A stretch of DNA of 43,441 nt from Enterococcus avium ATCC 14025 (GCF_000406965.1 NZ_KE136357.1:1270487-1313927); one strand, 5' to 3'; counted from the stretch's first letter, positions 8,467 to 16,820 are shown. A program made the numbers and translations. Notes: generated from the letters alone by a model not told the origin.

Positions 8467-9260
8467 GCTTTTTAACCTTAGAAAATGTCAGCTTTAGTTA
8501 TCCCAACGGCTTTGAGGCGACGCAGAATGTTTCTGTCGAGTTTCAATTAGGCGAAGCAGTGGCGATCATCGGGCAAAATGGTGCCGGAAAAACGACGACC
8601 GTCAAATTAATGAATGGGCTGTTGCGACCAACACAGGGACGTGTACTGATTGATGGCAAGGAAACCAAGGGCTTGACTACTGCACAAATGGCCAAACGAG
8701 TCGGCTATATTTTTCAAAATCCCGACGACCAGATTTTCCAGGATAGTATTGAAAAGGAAATCGCCTTTGGTCCTAAGAAACACAAATTGGCAGCCGAGAT
8801 CGTTCAAACAAGAGTTCATGAAGCCGCAGAAGCCTGTGGATTGCAGGATGTTTTACAGGAGCATCCCTACAATTTGCCCTATTCCAAACGAAAATTCATC
8901 ACGATTGCTGCCGTGATGGCGATGGACCCAGAAGTAGTCATTTTAGATGAGCCAACAGCCGGACAGGATCGCGAGTCGACAGAGCTACTCGGTAAACTGA
9001 TCCGACTCTTGACCGAAAAGAAGAAAACCGTTATTACCATCACCCATGATATGGAATTTGTAACCAAGGAGTTTCAGCGGGTATTAGTCTTCGCCGAAAA
9101 ACAGCTGCAAAAGGAAGGCACTCCGCGAGAAATTTTCTGGGATGAGGAATTGCTGCAACGAAGTGCCTTAAAACAGCCCTACATCTGCCAATTAGCCAAA
9201 GCTCTTGATTACCAAGATGTCATGACGATGGCTGAGCTAGAAAAGAGGATCACTGCATGA
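8463..9260 (+). CDS. ECF transporter ATP-binding subunit (second), unusual signature
   Basis: The 265-residue ATPase has an intact Walker A GQNGAGKT (37-44) and Walker B with catalytic Glu (D162-E163). The ABC signature is not LSGGQ but LPYSKRK (138-144), so the ATP site formed by this motif may be degenerate. Similar variants occur in the second ATPase of some ECF modules. Its ATG overlaps the upstream stop, and its stop overlaps the start of the nucleoside hydrolase, so all are one translationally coupled unit. Confidence 0.88.
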   Translation: MSFLTLENVSFSYPNGFEATQNVSVEFQLGEAVAIIGQNGAGKTTTVKLMNGLLRPTQGRVLIDGKETKGLTTAQMAKRVGYIFQNPDDQIFQDSIEKEIAFGPKKHKLAAEIVQTRVHEAAEACGLQDVLQEHPYNLPYSKRKFITIAAVMAMDPEVVILDEPTAGQDRESTELLGKLIRLLTEKKKTVITITHDMEFVTKEFQRVLVFAEKQLQKEGTPREIFWDEELLQRSALKQPYICQLAKALDYQDVMTMAELEKRITA

Positions 9261-10198
9261 AAAACCTTCTGATTGATTGCGATCCTGGACATGACGATGC
9301 CCTGGCGATCATGGCGGCACTCGCCAATCCAGAAAGCTTTAATATACTAGGAATCACCACCATCGGCGGGAATCAAACACTAAAAAAAGTGACTGAAAAT
9401 GCCAAAAATATTTTAAGCTTTCTAAATGCAGATGTTCCATTGTCAATAGGTCAAGCAGGTCCTTTAGTCAAGCCGCTGCAAACCGCACCAGAAGCCCATG
9501 GAGATTCAGGGATGGACGGTCCCTATTTTGATGGTGCAGATTATCCAATTACATCAAGCAACGGCGTTCAATTTCTCGCCGAAAAAATTCAAGCAAGTCT
9601 GGATAAGGTAACCCTTGTCGCCTTAGGTCCATTGACCAATATCGCGCTCTTGATCAAAAACTATCCCGAAGTACTCCCGAAAATTGAGGAAATTTCTTTA
9701 ATGGGCGGCGGCATTCATCACGGCAACCACACAGCGCTGGCAGAGTTCAACATCTACGTCGATCCAGACGCTGCCGAGATTGTTTTTCAAAGTGGACTGC
9801 CAATCATCATGTCCGGCTTAGATGTAACAGAAAAAGCCGAGATCACTGTTAAAGAAATCCATCAACTAAAAGATAAAGGGAGAGTTAGTCAGTTAGCCTA
9901 TGAATTATTGTCCTTCTATAATCAATCTGGACGACAATTTGGCTTTATCAATTCGCCGATTCATGACCTATGTGCGGTTGTCTATTTGTTAAAACCAGAA
10001 CTATTCACCGGCAGCTTCGCCGATATCCACGTCATTACCGATGATTCACCCGCACGCGGCTTAACCTATGGCGATTTTCGCAGAATCGCACCAGAACCAA
10101 AGCAGACCTTTGTGTTAGAAGAGGTCGATCGAGAAGGGTTTGTGGATGTTTTGATAGAGGCACTTGTGAGATTGGATCAGGAGACAAGTGTGAAGTAG
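9257..10198 (+). CDS. Inosine-uridine preferring nucleoside hydrolase
   Basis: The 313-residue enzyme hydrolyses the N-glycosidic bond of nucleosides to base plus ribose. The metal-binding DCDPGHDD motif is at residues 7-14, the MGGG and AEFNIYVDPDAA segments follow, and the metal-ligand His sits in SPIHDLCAV near the C-terminus. The length is normal for the IunH family. Its start overlaps the second ECF ATPase (ATGA), which ties it to uptake: the imported nucleoside is probably cleaved here. Base preference cannot be read from the sequence. A strong terminator ends the operon. Confidence 0.92.
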   Translation: MKNLLIDCDPGHDDALAIMAALANPESFNILGITTIGGNQTLKKVTENAKNILSFLNADVPLSIGQAGPLVKPLQTAPEAHGDSGMDGPYFDGADYPITSSNGVQFLAEKIQASLDKVTLVALGPLTNIALLIKNYPEVLPKIEEISLMGGGIHHGNHTALAEFNIYVDPDAAEIVFQSGLPIIMSGLDVTEKAEITVKEIHQLKDKGRVSQLAYELLSFYNQSGRQFGFINSPIHDLCAVVYLLKPELFTGSFADIHVITDDSPARGLTYGDFRRIAPEPKQTFVLEEVDREGFVDVLIEALVRLDQETSVK

Positions 10199-10227
10199 TG
10201 GAGACTTATTGAAATGAAGAAAAAAAT

Positions 10228-10274
10228 AACGGTGCTCTTCTAGTCGGCTATGAGAAGAGCGCCGTTTTCATTTT
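10228..10274. terminator. Bidirectional terminator after nucleoside hydrolase
   Basis: A 14-bp stem with one G-T pair (10228-10241 with 10253-10266) is followed by TTCATTTT. The A-rich left flank lets it also end the convergent minus-strand operon, whose last gene stops at 10273. Confidence 0.85.
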
Positions 10275-10458
10275 ATATATTCCCTATCTTAAACCCGCCG
10301 CGTTTATCCTCAAAGGATTTAAGCAGTTCCGCTTTTTTAGGGTCTCGTGATTTGTGTTCGTTCTTTTTGACTCTTGAAAGAGTAATCAAAGCAGCGGTTT
10401 GTTCTCTGCGTTCTTGGACAGAGGTATTTAGTATTTTTTCTTTGTCTATTTTAATCAT
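10273..10458 (-). CDS. Small basic protein, partner of the nucleotidyltransferase
   Basis: The 61-residue, Lys/Arg-rich protein starts with MIKIDKEKILN, is predicted helical and has no membrane segment. Its ATG (10456-10458) overlaps the stop of the upstream nucleotidyltransferase by 8 bases, and AGGAGG precedes it at 10467-10472, so it is a real coupled gene. I do not recognise the family. An antitoxin-like or substrate-like role for the upstream enzyme is speculation from context. Confidence 0.65.
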   Translation of the reverse strand: MIKIDKEKILNTSVQERREQTAALITLSRVKKNEHKSRDPKKAELLKSFEDKRGGFKIGNI

Positions 10459-11356
10459 TATAAGATACCTCCTCGATTATCTTCAAAATGGTCGCGAAGG
10501 GTTCACCATACTTTTCTATCAAGCGAATAAGAATGGTGCTTTCTACACGTTCAAAAGTATCATCATCTTCATTATACAATAGAATGCCTAAATTAGGTTT
10601 AAGTAATAGTCCAAAATAGGGACCAATGTCTGTTTTAGCACCATTTTTTAAAGGAAATGCAAGAAAGGAAAACTCTGTTTCATCGGATTCTGAGTAAAGA
10701 ATATTCTTTTCATCGAGCTTCTGTTTAATAGAATAGTTGAAATATTCCGAAGCCCCCTTGGCGTCATAGATTTTAATATACTGATCCAAAATTTCCCGTT
10801 CCTCATCGCTCAACTGTTCATTTAGATAATCAAAATCCAGTGCTTCATAATGAAGCTCAAGCAATTCCAATACCCACTTACCATAATCCTTGTAGCCCCA
10901 ATGCAATAAACCTCTGATTCGATCAATTAGCATATCATTTACATTGCTAAAATTTATTTTAAATCCATCTTGAGTGGTATAAGATAAGGGTTCCTTATAG
11001 ATACCATCGAAGGGAATATTCGCTACCAATTCGAGGACGATTTCCAATTTTTCATGAATCCAATATTTTGCCTCTTTTTTAAAGCCTAAATCTTCCAGAA
11101 CCTTCGCCAATTCTTTTTCAGCCGGGGTGATGAAGTCAATATCTTGAGTGTTGTAGCCGCCTCGAGTATAAAATTCGATAGATAATCCGCCAGTCACGAT
11201 AATTTCTGAACCTGAAATACGCTGGAGATAATCGTTGATAACGGCAGCCATGCGAATATTTCGAATCCCAGAATTTGCTACCTTAACGTCCATGGATTCA
11301 CTTTCTTGTTGGGTATACATTTCTTCAATTATTTTGGTATATTTTTCTAAACACAC
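10451..11356 (-). CDS. DUF6036-type nucleotidyltransferase
   Basis: The 301-residue soluble protein has a minimal nucleotidyltransferase core: the GG..S motif at residues 56-59 (TGGLSIEFYTRGGY) followed by the metal-binding D72-x-D74 (TQDIDF). This matches the DUF6036/AbiEii-like fold, in which some members are toxins of toxin-antitoxin or abortive-infection systems and others have no known role. A large acidic helical region follows. GAGGTG precedes the ATG, and a minus-strand TATAAT lies at 11381-11386. The gene stands alone against its neighbours in orientation, with only the 61-residue protein as partner. Confidence 0.72.
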   Translation of the reverse strand: MCLEKYTKIIEEMYTQQESESMDVKVANSGIRNIRMAAVINDYLQRISGSEIIVTGGLSIEFYTRGGYNTQDIDFITPAEKELAKVLEDLGFKKEAKYWIHEKLEIVLELVANIPFDGIYKEPLSYTTQDGFKINFSNVNDMLIDRIRGLLHWGYKDYGKWVLELLELHYEALDFDYLNEQLSDEEREILDQYIKIYDAKGASEYFNYSIKQKLDEKNILYSESDETEFSFLAFPLKNGAKTDIGPYFGLLLKPNLGILLYNEDDDTFERVESTILIRLIEKYGEPFATILKIIEEVSYND

Positions 11357-11624
11357 ATGCTACACCTCGCGATCACCTTTATTATACATTCTAAAAGTCG
11401 TTCAGGATATGTTTCCGCAAATTTTATAATCAAGCTAGCCCTAAAAAATAGAAATCCCCTAGTAAACATCGTGAAAAATCGCTTAGAGATCACTTAGTTG
11501 CTTGACTGCAAATGTGCGGCTCCAGTTGTGTTTTCACCAAACAGTTGATTCCGCAAAATTTTAAGAAGCGCGTTAAAGACATCGTTTCAGATAATTTGAT
11601 CACTTTGTTTCTAAAAGAAAGGGG
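11357..11624. other. Intergenic region before the yhf-type operon
   Basis: This divergent spacer holds the promoter of the minus-strand nucleotidyltransferase (TATAAT at 11381-11386 on the minus strand). I see no open frame with a ribosome binding site, and no terminator-like hairpin or repeat here. Confidence 0.4.
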
Positions 11625-11653
11625 TTGCATTTGTTGGTGAGTACGGTTACAAT
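11625..11653 (+). promoter_or_regulatory. Promoter of the yhf-type operon
   Basis: TTGCAT (11625-11630), a 17-base spacer and TACAAT (11648-11653) form a good vegetative promoter. Transcription would start near 11660 and leave a 60-base leader that contains the palindrome at 11680-11701. Confidence 0.65.
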
Positions 11654-11679
11654 CATTTTGTAATTATTAATTACTTACT

Positions 11680-11701
11680 AATATACAAAAAAATGTATAT
11701 T
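11680..11701 (+). promoter_or_regulatory. Palindrome in the operon leader, candidate operator
   Basis: AATATACA-AAAAAA-TGTATATT is a perfect 8-bp inverted repeat placed just downstream of the promoter and about 20 bases ahead of the first start codon. That is the right place for a repressor site; the YhfZ-like regulator of this operon is the natural candidate (inference). It lacks a T tail, so it is not a terminator. Confidence 0.5.
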
Positions 11702-11719
11702 CAATTAGGAGGAGCTATC

Positions 11720-12082
11720 ATGAAAAAAATTGTAGTAGGTGGACAGATTGACAAGCCAGAAGTGAAGGAGCTGGTTGAAAAATTTGGTGATAATCAATAC
11801 GAAATTGATATCAAAAGTGATTTGGAAGCAGCAATGGCGGTAAAAAATGGACAGGCTGATTATTATGTTGGAGCGTGCAATACAGGAGGAGGCGGTGCGT
11901 TAGCCATGGCGTTAGCTTTACTAGGGCATGACAATTGTGTAACCGTTTCGATGCCGGGGAAATTGATGCCAGAAGAAGAGATTCGTGAGAATGTTCGTTG
12001 TGGAAAACAAGCATTTGGATTTACAGCGCAACATAAAGAAACAGTGATTCCAATCATTATGGATGAACTTAAAAAACAATAA
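11720..12082 (+). CDS. yhfU: DUF2620 family protein, YhfU-like
   Basis: The 120-residue cytosolic protein belongs to DUF2620, whose E. coli member is YhfU. A Gly-rich stretch (GACNTGGGGALAMALALLG) resembles a phosphate or nucleotide loop, and the N-terminus (MKKIVVGGQID) looks like the first strand of a small Rossmann-like fold, recalling PTS IIB proteins. AGGAGG lies 9 bases ahead of the ATG at 11720; an earlier ATG at 11693 sits in the palindrome. It is the first gene of the operon and lies 21 bases before the membrane gene, so it may be a soluble partner of that transporter (inference). Confidence 0.8.
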   Translation: MKKIVVGGQIDKPEVKELVEKFGDNQYEIDIKSDLEAAMAVKNGQADYYVGACNTGGGGALAMALALLGHDNCVTVSMPGKLMPEEEIRENVRCGKQAFGFTAQHKETVIPIIMDELKKQ

Positions 12083-12103
12083 AAAAACAACGGAGGAAAG
12101 AAG

Positions 12104-13420
12104 ATGGATTCGTCAAAAATTATTGAGTTAGTTGCAATCGCGTTACTGGGTGGTTTGTGTGCGGTATTAGCGAATAAAGGAATTGCTGTTTTTAATGACG
12201 GCCTGCGACCGATCGTACCAGAATTTTTAGAAGGCAAGATCGGGAAAAAAGAAATCGCTGCTACGAGCTTTGCATTAAGCTTTGGTTTGGTTATTGGATT
12301 TGGAATACCTGTTTCAATTGGCGCATCAATTCTTTTGGTGCACAGTGTGTTACTAATGACAGATATCATCGGTTCGTGGGCTCCAGAAGGAAAAACCGGT
12401 ATGATCATTTCTGCTTGTGTTGGTGCAGTATACGGTGTCGGCTTAGTTCTAGGACTTCAAGCAGTGGTGGATCTATTCGCAATGATGCCAATAAACTTTA
12501 TGGACTCACTTTCTCAAGTAGGCTCTCCAGTCGTCATTGGGTTCAGTATTTTTCCTGCGGTGGCTATCGCAAGTCAGCATGGATTCAAAAAAGGGGCCAT
12601 TTCATTTAGTGCGACCTTGTTAACATTGTTTATTGTAAAAAGATTTGGTACATTTGACTTAGGAAAAGGCGCGACGTTAACGTTAAGCGCTGAAGGGATG
12701 TCATTACTTGTTGGCATGATTTTTATGATTGTTTATGCTATTCAAGTAAAAAGTGATGGCAGCAACTCAAATGAAAGCCTCGTCAGCGTTTTTTTAGAAC
12801 GAGTGAATCGAATTAAGAAAAACTGGATATGGCTTTCTATCACTGGCGGTTTAGTCGCTGCTTCAACAAGCTTGATGATTATCGCAGGAGACCCCATTTC
12901 TCTTAGCTTACTTTCAGAAGGAAAAATGAGTGAAGCAGCATTAGCAGCTTTTGCTAGAGGGATCGGCTTCATTCCGTTAGTATTCTCTACAGCAATCGTT
13001 ACAGGTGTGTATAGTCCTGCTGGGACAACATTTGTATTTGTAGCAGGGATTTTATTACATGGAAATCCTATCGTCGCATTCCTTGTGGGCGCGCTATTGA
13101 TGTTTGTGGAAGTTCAACTATTAAGCTTAATGGCAAAAGCACTAGATAAATTCCCAGGAATTCGCGAAATGGGGGAGCACATCCGTACAGCCATGAATAA
13201 GGTTCTCGAGGTTGCGTTATTAGTTGGCGGGGCAATGGCTTCGGAGCAAATCGCACCAGGAATTGGCTATTTTTGGGTGATTGGCTTGATGCTGCTAAAT
13301 AGAAAAGCGAAGAAGCCAGTAGTAGAATTAGCTGTTGGACCAATTGCAGCAATCAGTTTAGGTGTAATCGTAAATATTCTGTACCTAGTTGGACTATTTG
13401 TTCCCGTTGTTACAAAATAG
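12104..13420 (+). CDS. yhfT: YhfT-like membrane transporter
   Basis: The 438-residue polytopic membrane protein has about eleven to twelve hydrophobic segments and no signal peptide. Size, position after YhfU and before the php homologue match E. coli YhfT, a presumed transporter of unknown substrate. Long Gly/Ala/Ile-rich helices and the GAVYGVGLVLGLQAVVDL segment are visible. GGAGGAAAG precedes the ATG. It is the only transporter in the operon, so it probably brings in or exports the compound handled by the php/yhfS/yhfX/yhfW enzymes. Confidence 0.8.
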   Translation: MDSSKIIELVAIALLGGLCAVLANKGIAVFNDGLRPIVPEFLEGKIGKKEIAATSFALSFGLVIGFGIPVSIGASILLVHSVLLMTDIIGSWAPEGKTGMIISACVGAVYGVGLVLGLQAVVDLFAMMPINFMDSLSQVGSPVVIGFSIFPAVAIASQHGFKKGAISFSATLLTLFIVKRFGTFDLGKGATLTLSAEGMSLLVGMIFMIVYAIQVKSDGSNSNESLVSVFLERVNRIKKNWIWLSITGGLVAASTSLMIIAGDPISLSLLSEGKMSEAALAAFARGIGFIPLVFSTAIVTGVYSPAGTTFVFVAGILLHGNPIVAFLVGALLMFVEVQLLSLMAKALDKFPGIREMGEHIRTAMNKVLEVALLVGGAMASEQIAPGIGYFWVIGLMLLNRKAKKPVVELAVGPIAAISLGVIVNILYLVGLFVPVVTK

Positions 13421-13435
13421 GAGGAGTCAAAATAG

Positions 13436-14308
13436 ATGTTACTTGATGGAATAACGTACATGCATGAACACACAACAATTGATTTATCACGGTTAAAAAA
13501 TACTGATGATACCAATTTAAACTGTTTCGATGAAACTGTCTCAGAATACAAAAAAATGTATATTAAAGGCGTGCGTAATATTGTTGATGTGACGAATATG
13601 GATATGAGAAGAAATCCGGAATATGTTCAAAAAGTCGCTGATTTATCAGGGATAAATGTCGTGCAAGCGACTGGATTTTATCAGGATAAATTTCTTCCAG
13701 AATTCGTAACAGAGGCAACCGTCGATCAGTTGACAGAATTCATGATTAAAGAAATCGAAACGGGAATTGCGGATACATCAATTAAAGCGCAAGTCATTGG
13801 TGAGATTGGAACAAGTAAAGACACCATGACTGAGCGTGAACGTAAAGTTTTTACTGCTTCAGTGATTGCTCAAAAACATACTGGAGTTCCAATCACTACT
13901 CATACCACTTTAGGAACCTATGGGCATGAACAGGTTGAATTTTTCAAAGCGCAAAAGGCAAATTTAGAAAAAATCGTCATTGGACACGTTGATTTAACAG
14001 GAAATGTCGATTACATCTTGCATATGCTGGACCAAGGAGTGTATGTTGAATTTGACACAATTGGGAAAGAAAACTACCAACCAGATTCACTACGAGCGAC
14101 CATGCTAAAAGAAATCGAAAAAAGAGGCTACGACGATAAAGTATTTCTCTCAATGGATATTACACGGAAATCAAATTTGGAGTATCAGGGTGGGATTGGT
14201 TATTCCTACTTATTAGATAAGTTTGTCCCATTAGCACTCGAAACAGGTGTTTCTGAACACTTTATCAAAAAAATGCTTCAATATAATCCTCAAACATTTA
14301 TGAATTAG
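13436..14308 (+). CDS. php: Phosphotriesterase homology protein (Php-like amidohydrolase)
   Basis: The 290-residue TIM-barrel metal hydrolase of the phosphotriesterase family has visible ligands H10 and H12 (MHEH), bridging E123 (GEIGTS), H156 (THTT), H184 (GHVDL) and D241 (SMDI). As in E. coli Php, the carboxylated lysine of true phosphotriesterases is replaced by Glu. Members of this branch act on lactones, phosphorylated sugar lactones or carboxylate esters, or have no known substrate. AGGAGG lies 11 bases ahead of the ATG, 15 bases after YhfT. The physiological reaction in this operon is unknown. Confidence 0.88.
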   Translation: MLLDGITYMHEHTTIDLSRLKNTDDTNLNCFDETVSEYKKMYIKGVRNIVDVTNMDMRRNPEYVQKVADLSGINVVQATGFYQDKFLPEFVTEATVDQLTEFMIKEIETGIADTSIKAQVIGEIGTSKDTMTERERKVFTASVIAQKHTGVPITTHTTLGTYGHEQVEFFKAQKANLEKIVIGHVDLTGNVDYILHMLDQGVYVEFDTIGKENYQPDSLRATMLKEIEKRGYDDKVFLSMDITRKSNLEYQGGIGYSYLLDKFVPLALETGVSEHFIKKMLQYNPQTFMN

Positions 14309-14323
14309 GAGTGGATCGACACT

Positions 14324-15415
14324 ATGGAAGCATTTCCTTTGAAAAGTTTAACAATCGAAGAAGCGACGAATTTGCAATTTAAATTGGTTGATTCAATTAC
14401 ACATTATTTTTCTGGTGACGAAATTTTGACTCGAGGAGATCTCGGAGTAGTAAAAGAATTAAATCAACCAAGAATGACCAACAAAGTAGAAAAAGTATTA
14501 GCTGATTTTTTCAATGTTGAAGCGGCTATGCTAGTCCGTGGTTCAGGAACGAATGCGATTAGACTTGCACTACATGCGGTTGTTGGAACAGGAAAAACAA
14601 TCCTGGTTCATGATGCGCCGGTCTATCCAACCACTCAGGTCTCGATTGATATGCTGGGTATACATTTAGTTTATGCGGATTTCAATGATTTTAATAGTGT
14701 GACAGAGGTACTTCAAGAAAATAAAGTTGATGGAATTTTAATTCAAGTAACCCGTCAAAAAATTGACGATTCATATGATCTGAAAAAATTGATCTCACAT
14801 ATTCGCTCAATGAATAAAAAAATACCGATTGTGACGGATGACAATTACTCAGCTTTGAAAACTGAGGGAATCGGTTCACAATTTGGCGCAACTCTCGCTT
14901 GTTTTTCGACCTTCAAGCTGTTAGGGCCTGAAGGGATAGGGTGTATCGTTGGAGCTAGAGGTGCGATCGAACGCTTAAAGCAAGAGAACTACTCAGGCGG
15001 CGGTCAGGTTCAAGGCCATGAATCACTAGATGTGTTAAGAGGGATGATTTATGCGCCAGTATCGTTAGCGATTTCAGCCAAGGTTAGTGAAGAAGTCAGC
15101 GATAGAATCAATCGCCATGAGGTTGAAGGATTAGAAGCGGCATTTATCGTTAACGCGCAATCAAAAGTGATTGTTGTGAAGCTTACCAAACCATATGCTA
15201 AAAAAATAATTGAAGCAGCAACAAAATTTGGCGCTTTACCCAATCCAGTAGGCGCAGAATCGAAATATGAGTTTGCACCGCTGGTTTATAGAGTGTCGGG
15301 AACGTTTAGAAAGGCTGACCCTGCTGCGGAAGATACAATGATTCGGATCAATCCGAATAGAGCAGGAGCCGATACGATTATCAATATTTTAAAAAAGGCC
15401 ATGGCGAGTATTTAA
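14324..15415 (+). CDS. yhfS: PLP-dependent aminotransferase/lyase-like protein, YhfS family
   Basis: This 363-residue fold-type I PLP enzyme carries the Schiff-base lysine K198 in STFKLLGPEG, the cofactor-binding Asp in TDDNY (172-174) and the phosphate-binding GSGTN turn (73-77). Its order (after php) and its length match E. coli YhfS. Fold type I covers aminotransferases, beta/gamma lyases and racemases, so the reaction is open. GGAGTGG lies ahead of the ATG. It probably acts on an amino compound shared with the PLP protein YhfX further down. Confidence 0.82.
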   Translation: MEAFPLKSLTIEEATNLQFKLVDSITHYFSGDEILTRGDLGVVKELNQPRMTNKVEKVLADFFNVEAAMLVRGSGTNAIRLALHAVVGTGKTILVHDAPVYPTTQVSIDMLGIHLVYADFNDFNSVTEVLQENKVDGILIQVTRQKIDDSYDLKKLISHIRSMNKKIPIVTDDNYSALKTEGIGSQFGATLACFSTFKLLGPEGIGCIVGARGAIERLKQENYSGGGQVQGHESLDVLRGMIYAPVSLAISAKVSEEVSDRINRHEVEGLEAAFIVNAQSKVIVVKLTKPYAKKIIEAATKFGALPNPVGAESKYEFAPLVYRVSGTFRKADPAAEDTMIRINPNRAGADTIINILKKAMASI

Positions 15416-15431
15416 AGAATGAGGAGTTTCT

Positions 15432-16355
15432 ATGGGAGAAGAATTTTTAAAGAAAAAAGGAATTGTTGTTAACTATTTAGCTTCCGATCTACTGCAGAAA
15501 AAAAAGGGTGATCGGGTACTGAGTGTGACGGAATATCAAAATAAGTACGCCGTTTCGCGGGGAACCGTACAAAATGCTTGGACATTTTTGAAGGAAATAA
15601 AAGCCATCAAAGTAAAAAGTCACGGACATATGGGAACCTTCATCGAAGAAATTGATTACAGCATTTTGCAAGAATACGCCTTATCCGATACGATTCTTGG
15701 AACGATGACTTTGCCCTATTCAAGACTTTACGAAGGACTGGCTACCGGCATTTACGACGTATTCAAGGAAAATAATATTAAGCTGAACCTGGCCTATATT
15801 CGAGGTTCGAAGGAAAGAGTCCGTTCTATCGCAAATAAAACGTATCGCTTTGCGGTTGTCTCAAAATTTGCCGCCGAGCAAGCCATTTCCGATGGGGAAC
15901 CAATAGAAATTAGTCTTAATTTTGGTCGACATTCTTATCTAAGTGAGCACGTCTTGCTTTTTCGAGATAAGAATCAGAAGAAGATTGAAAAGAATATGAA
16001 GATAGCCATTGACTATAGCTCAATTGATCAACGATTACTGACAAAAGCGATAATCAAAGATGAACAGGTAGAGTATGTTGAAATGCAAGGACATCAAATT
16101 ATTGCGGCTCTCCAAATGGGACAAATTGATGCTGGTATCTGGAACTTTGACGAAATACGTGATAAGAATCATCAAGGACTACATTATGTTCCCTTAACTG
16201 AAAGTGAGATGGAGAAGGATATGAGCACATCAGTAATCATTACCCAAAAAGATGATTCTTCAATGAAAGCATTCTTCCAAAAAAGCGTAGACAAGAAAAA
16301 AATTCTATCCATTCAAAAAGACGTATGTGATGGAAAGCTGATTCCTCAGTACTAA
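15432..16355 (+). CDS. yhfZ: YhfZ-like transcriptional regulator (HTH plus binding-protein domain)
   Basis: The 307-residue protein has an N-terminal GntR-like winged helix (about residues 1-75, with QNKYAVSRGTVQNAWTFLKE) and a C-terminal two-lobed domain like periplasmic binding proteins, the arrangement of E. coli YhfZ. It is soluble, with no signal peptide. AGGAG precedes the ATG at 15432. In E. coli yhfZ sits at one end of the operon; here it is embedded between yhfS and yhfY. It is likely the local regulator and may bind the palindrome at 11680-11701 (inference). Confidence 0.78.
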   Translation: MGEEFLKKKGIVVNYLASDLLQKKKGDRVLSVTEYQNKYAVSRGTVQNAWTFLKEIKAIKVKSHGHMGTFIEEIDYSILQEYALSDTILGTMTLPYSRLYEGLATGIYDVFKENNIKLNLAYIRGSKERVRSIANKTYRFAVVSKFAAEQAISDGEPIEISLNFGRHSYLSEHVLLFRDKNQKKIEKNMKIAIDYSSIDQRLLTKAIIKDEQVEYVEMQGHQIIAALQMGQIDAGIWNFDEIRDKNHQGLHYVPLTESEMEKDMSTSVIITQKDDSSMKAFFQKSVDKKKILSIQKDVCDGKLIPQY

Positions 16356-16466
16356 TTTTTTTAAATTATTCTCTTTTCCATAAAAACCAAAAAAGGGTAG
16401 GTTATATGCCATGAAATTTATCCTTCAATAAATAAAAAACGTTCATTCGTAACTAGGGGGAACAGC

Positions 16467-16820
16467 ATGATTCGAGAAAAATTAGCAATATTACTTAGCT
16501 CTGAGATTATTGATCAGGAAACACAGGATTATGTCTTGAGTGTTTTAGAGTATTTACTGAAAAAGAACGTCATCGAGGAAGAACAACAAGCAGATGTTTT
16601 TTTAACGCATCTTGCTATGGCTGATATACGTAGAAAGAAAAGCGAAACCATAAATGACTTAGAGTCTTTTATCCGCGCAGAAATTGAGGCAGATGAAAAA
16701 TTTCTTCACTCAAAAGAATTATGGCAAGACCTTCAAGAAATGACTTCAAACAAGCACTTTGATGAGACAGAGTTAGACTACTTTTATCTTCACATCATCA
16801 ATATGCTGAGGGAGGAATAG
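16467..16820 (+). CDS. yhfY: PRD-domain protein, YhfY-like
   Basis: The 117-residue protein consists of a single PTS regulation domain with two histidines in the expected places (FLTHLAMA about residue 48 and FYLHIINM about residue 110). It has no DNA-binding domain. PRDs are usually phosphorylated by HPr or EIIB, so this may tell the operon about PTS state. AGGGGGAA precedes the ATG. It follows a 111-base gap after yhfZ, the largest gap in the operon, and abuts yhfX. E. coli YhfY is of the same kind. Confidence 0.75.
   Translation: MIREKLAILLSSEIIDQETQDYVLSVLEYLLKKNVIEEEQQADVFLTHLAMADIRRKKSETINDLESFIRAEIEADEKFLHSKELWQDLQEMTSNKHFDETELDYFYLHIINMLREE

Noticed and set aside
11863-12408. 181-codon minus-strand frame opposite yhfU/yhfT
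   Set aside because: It mirrors two strongly supported genes, has no ribosome binding site and no family match.
13551-13566. Second copy of the AAAAATGTATATT string seen in the yhf leader
   Set aside because: It lies inside the php coding region, lacks the other half of the palindrome and is likely chance.
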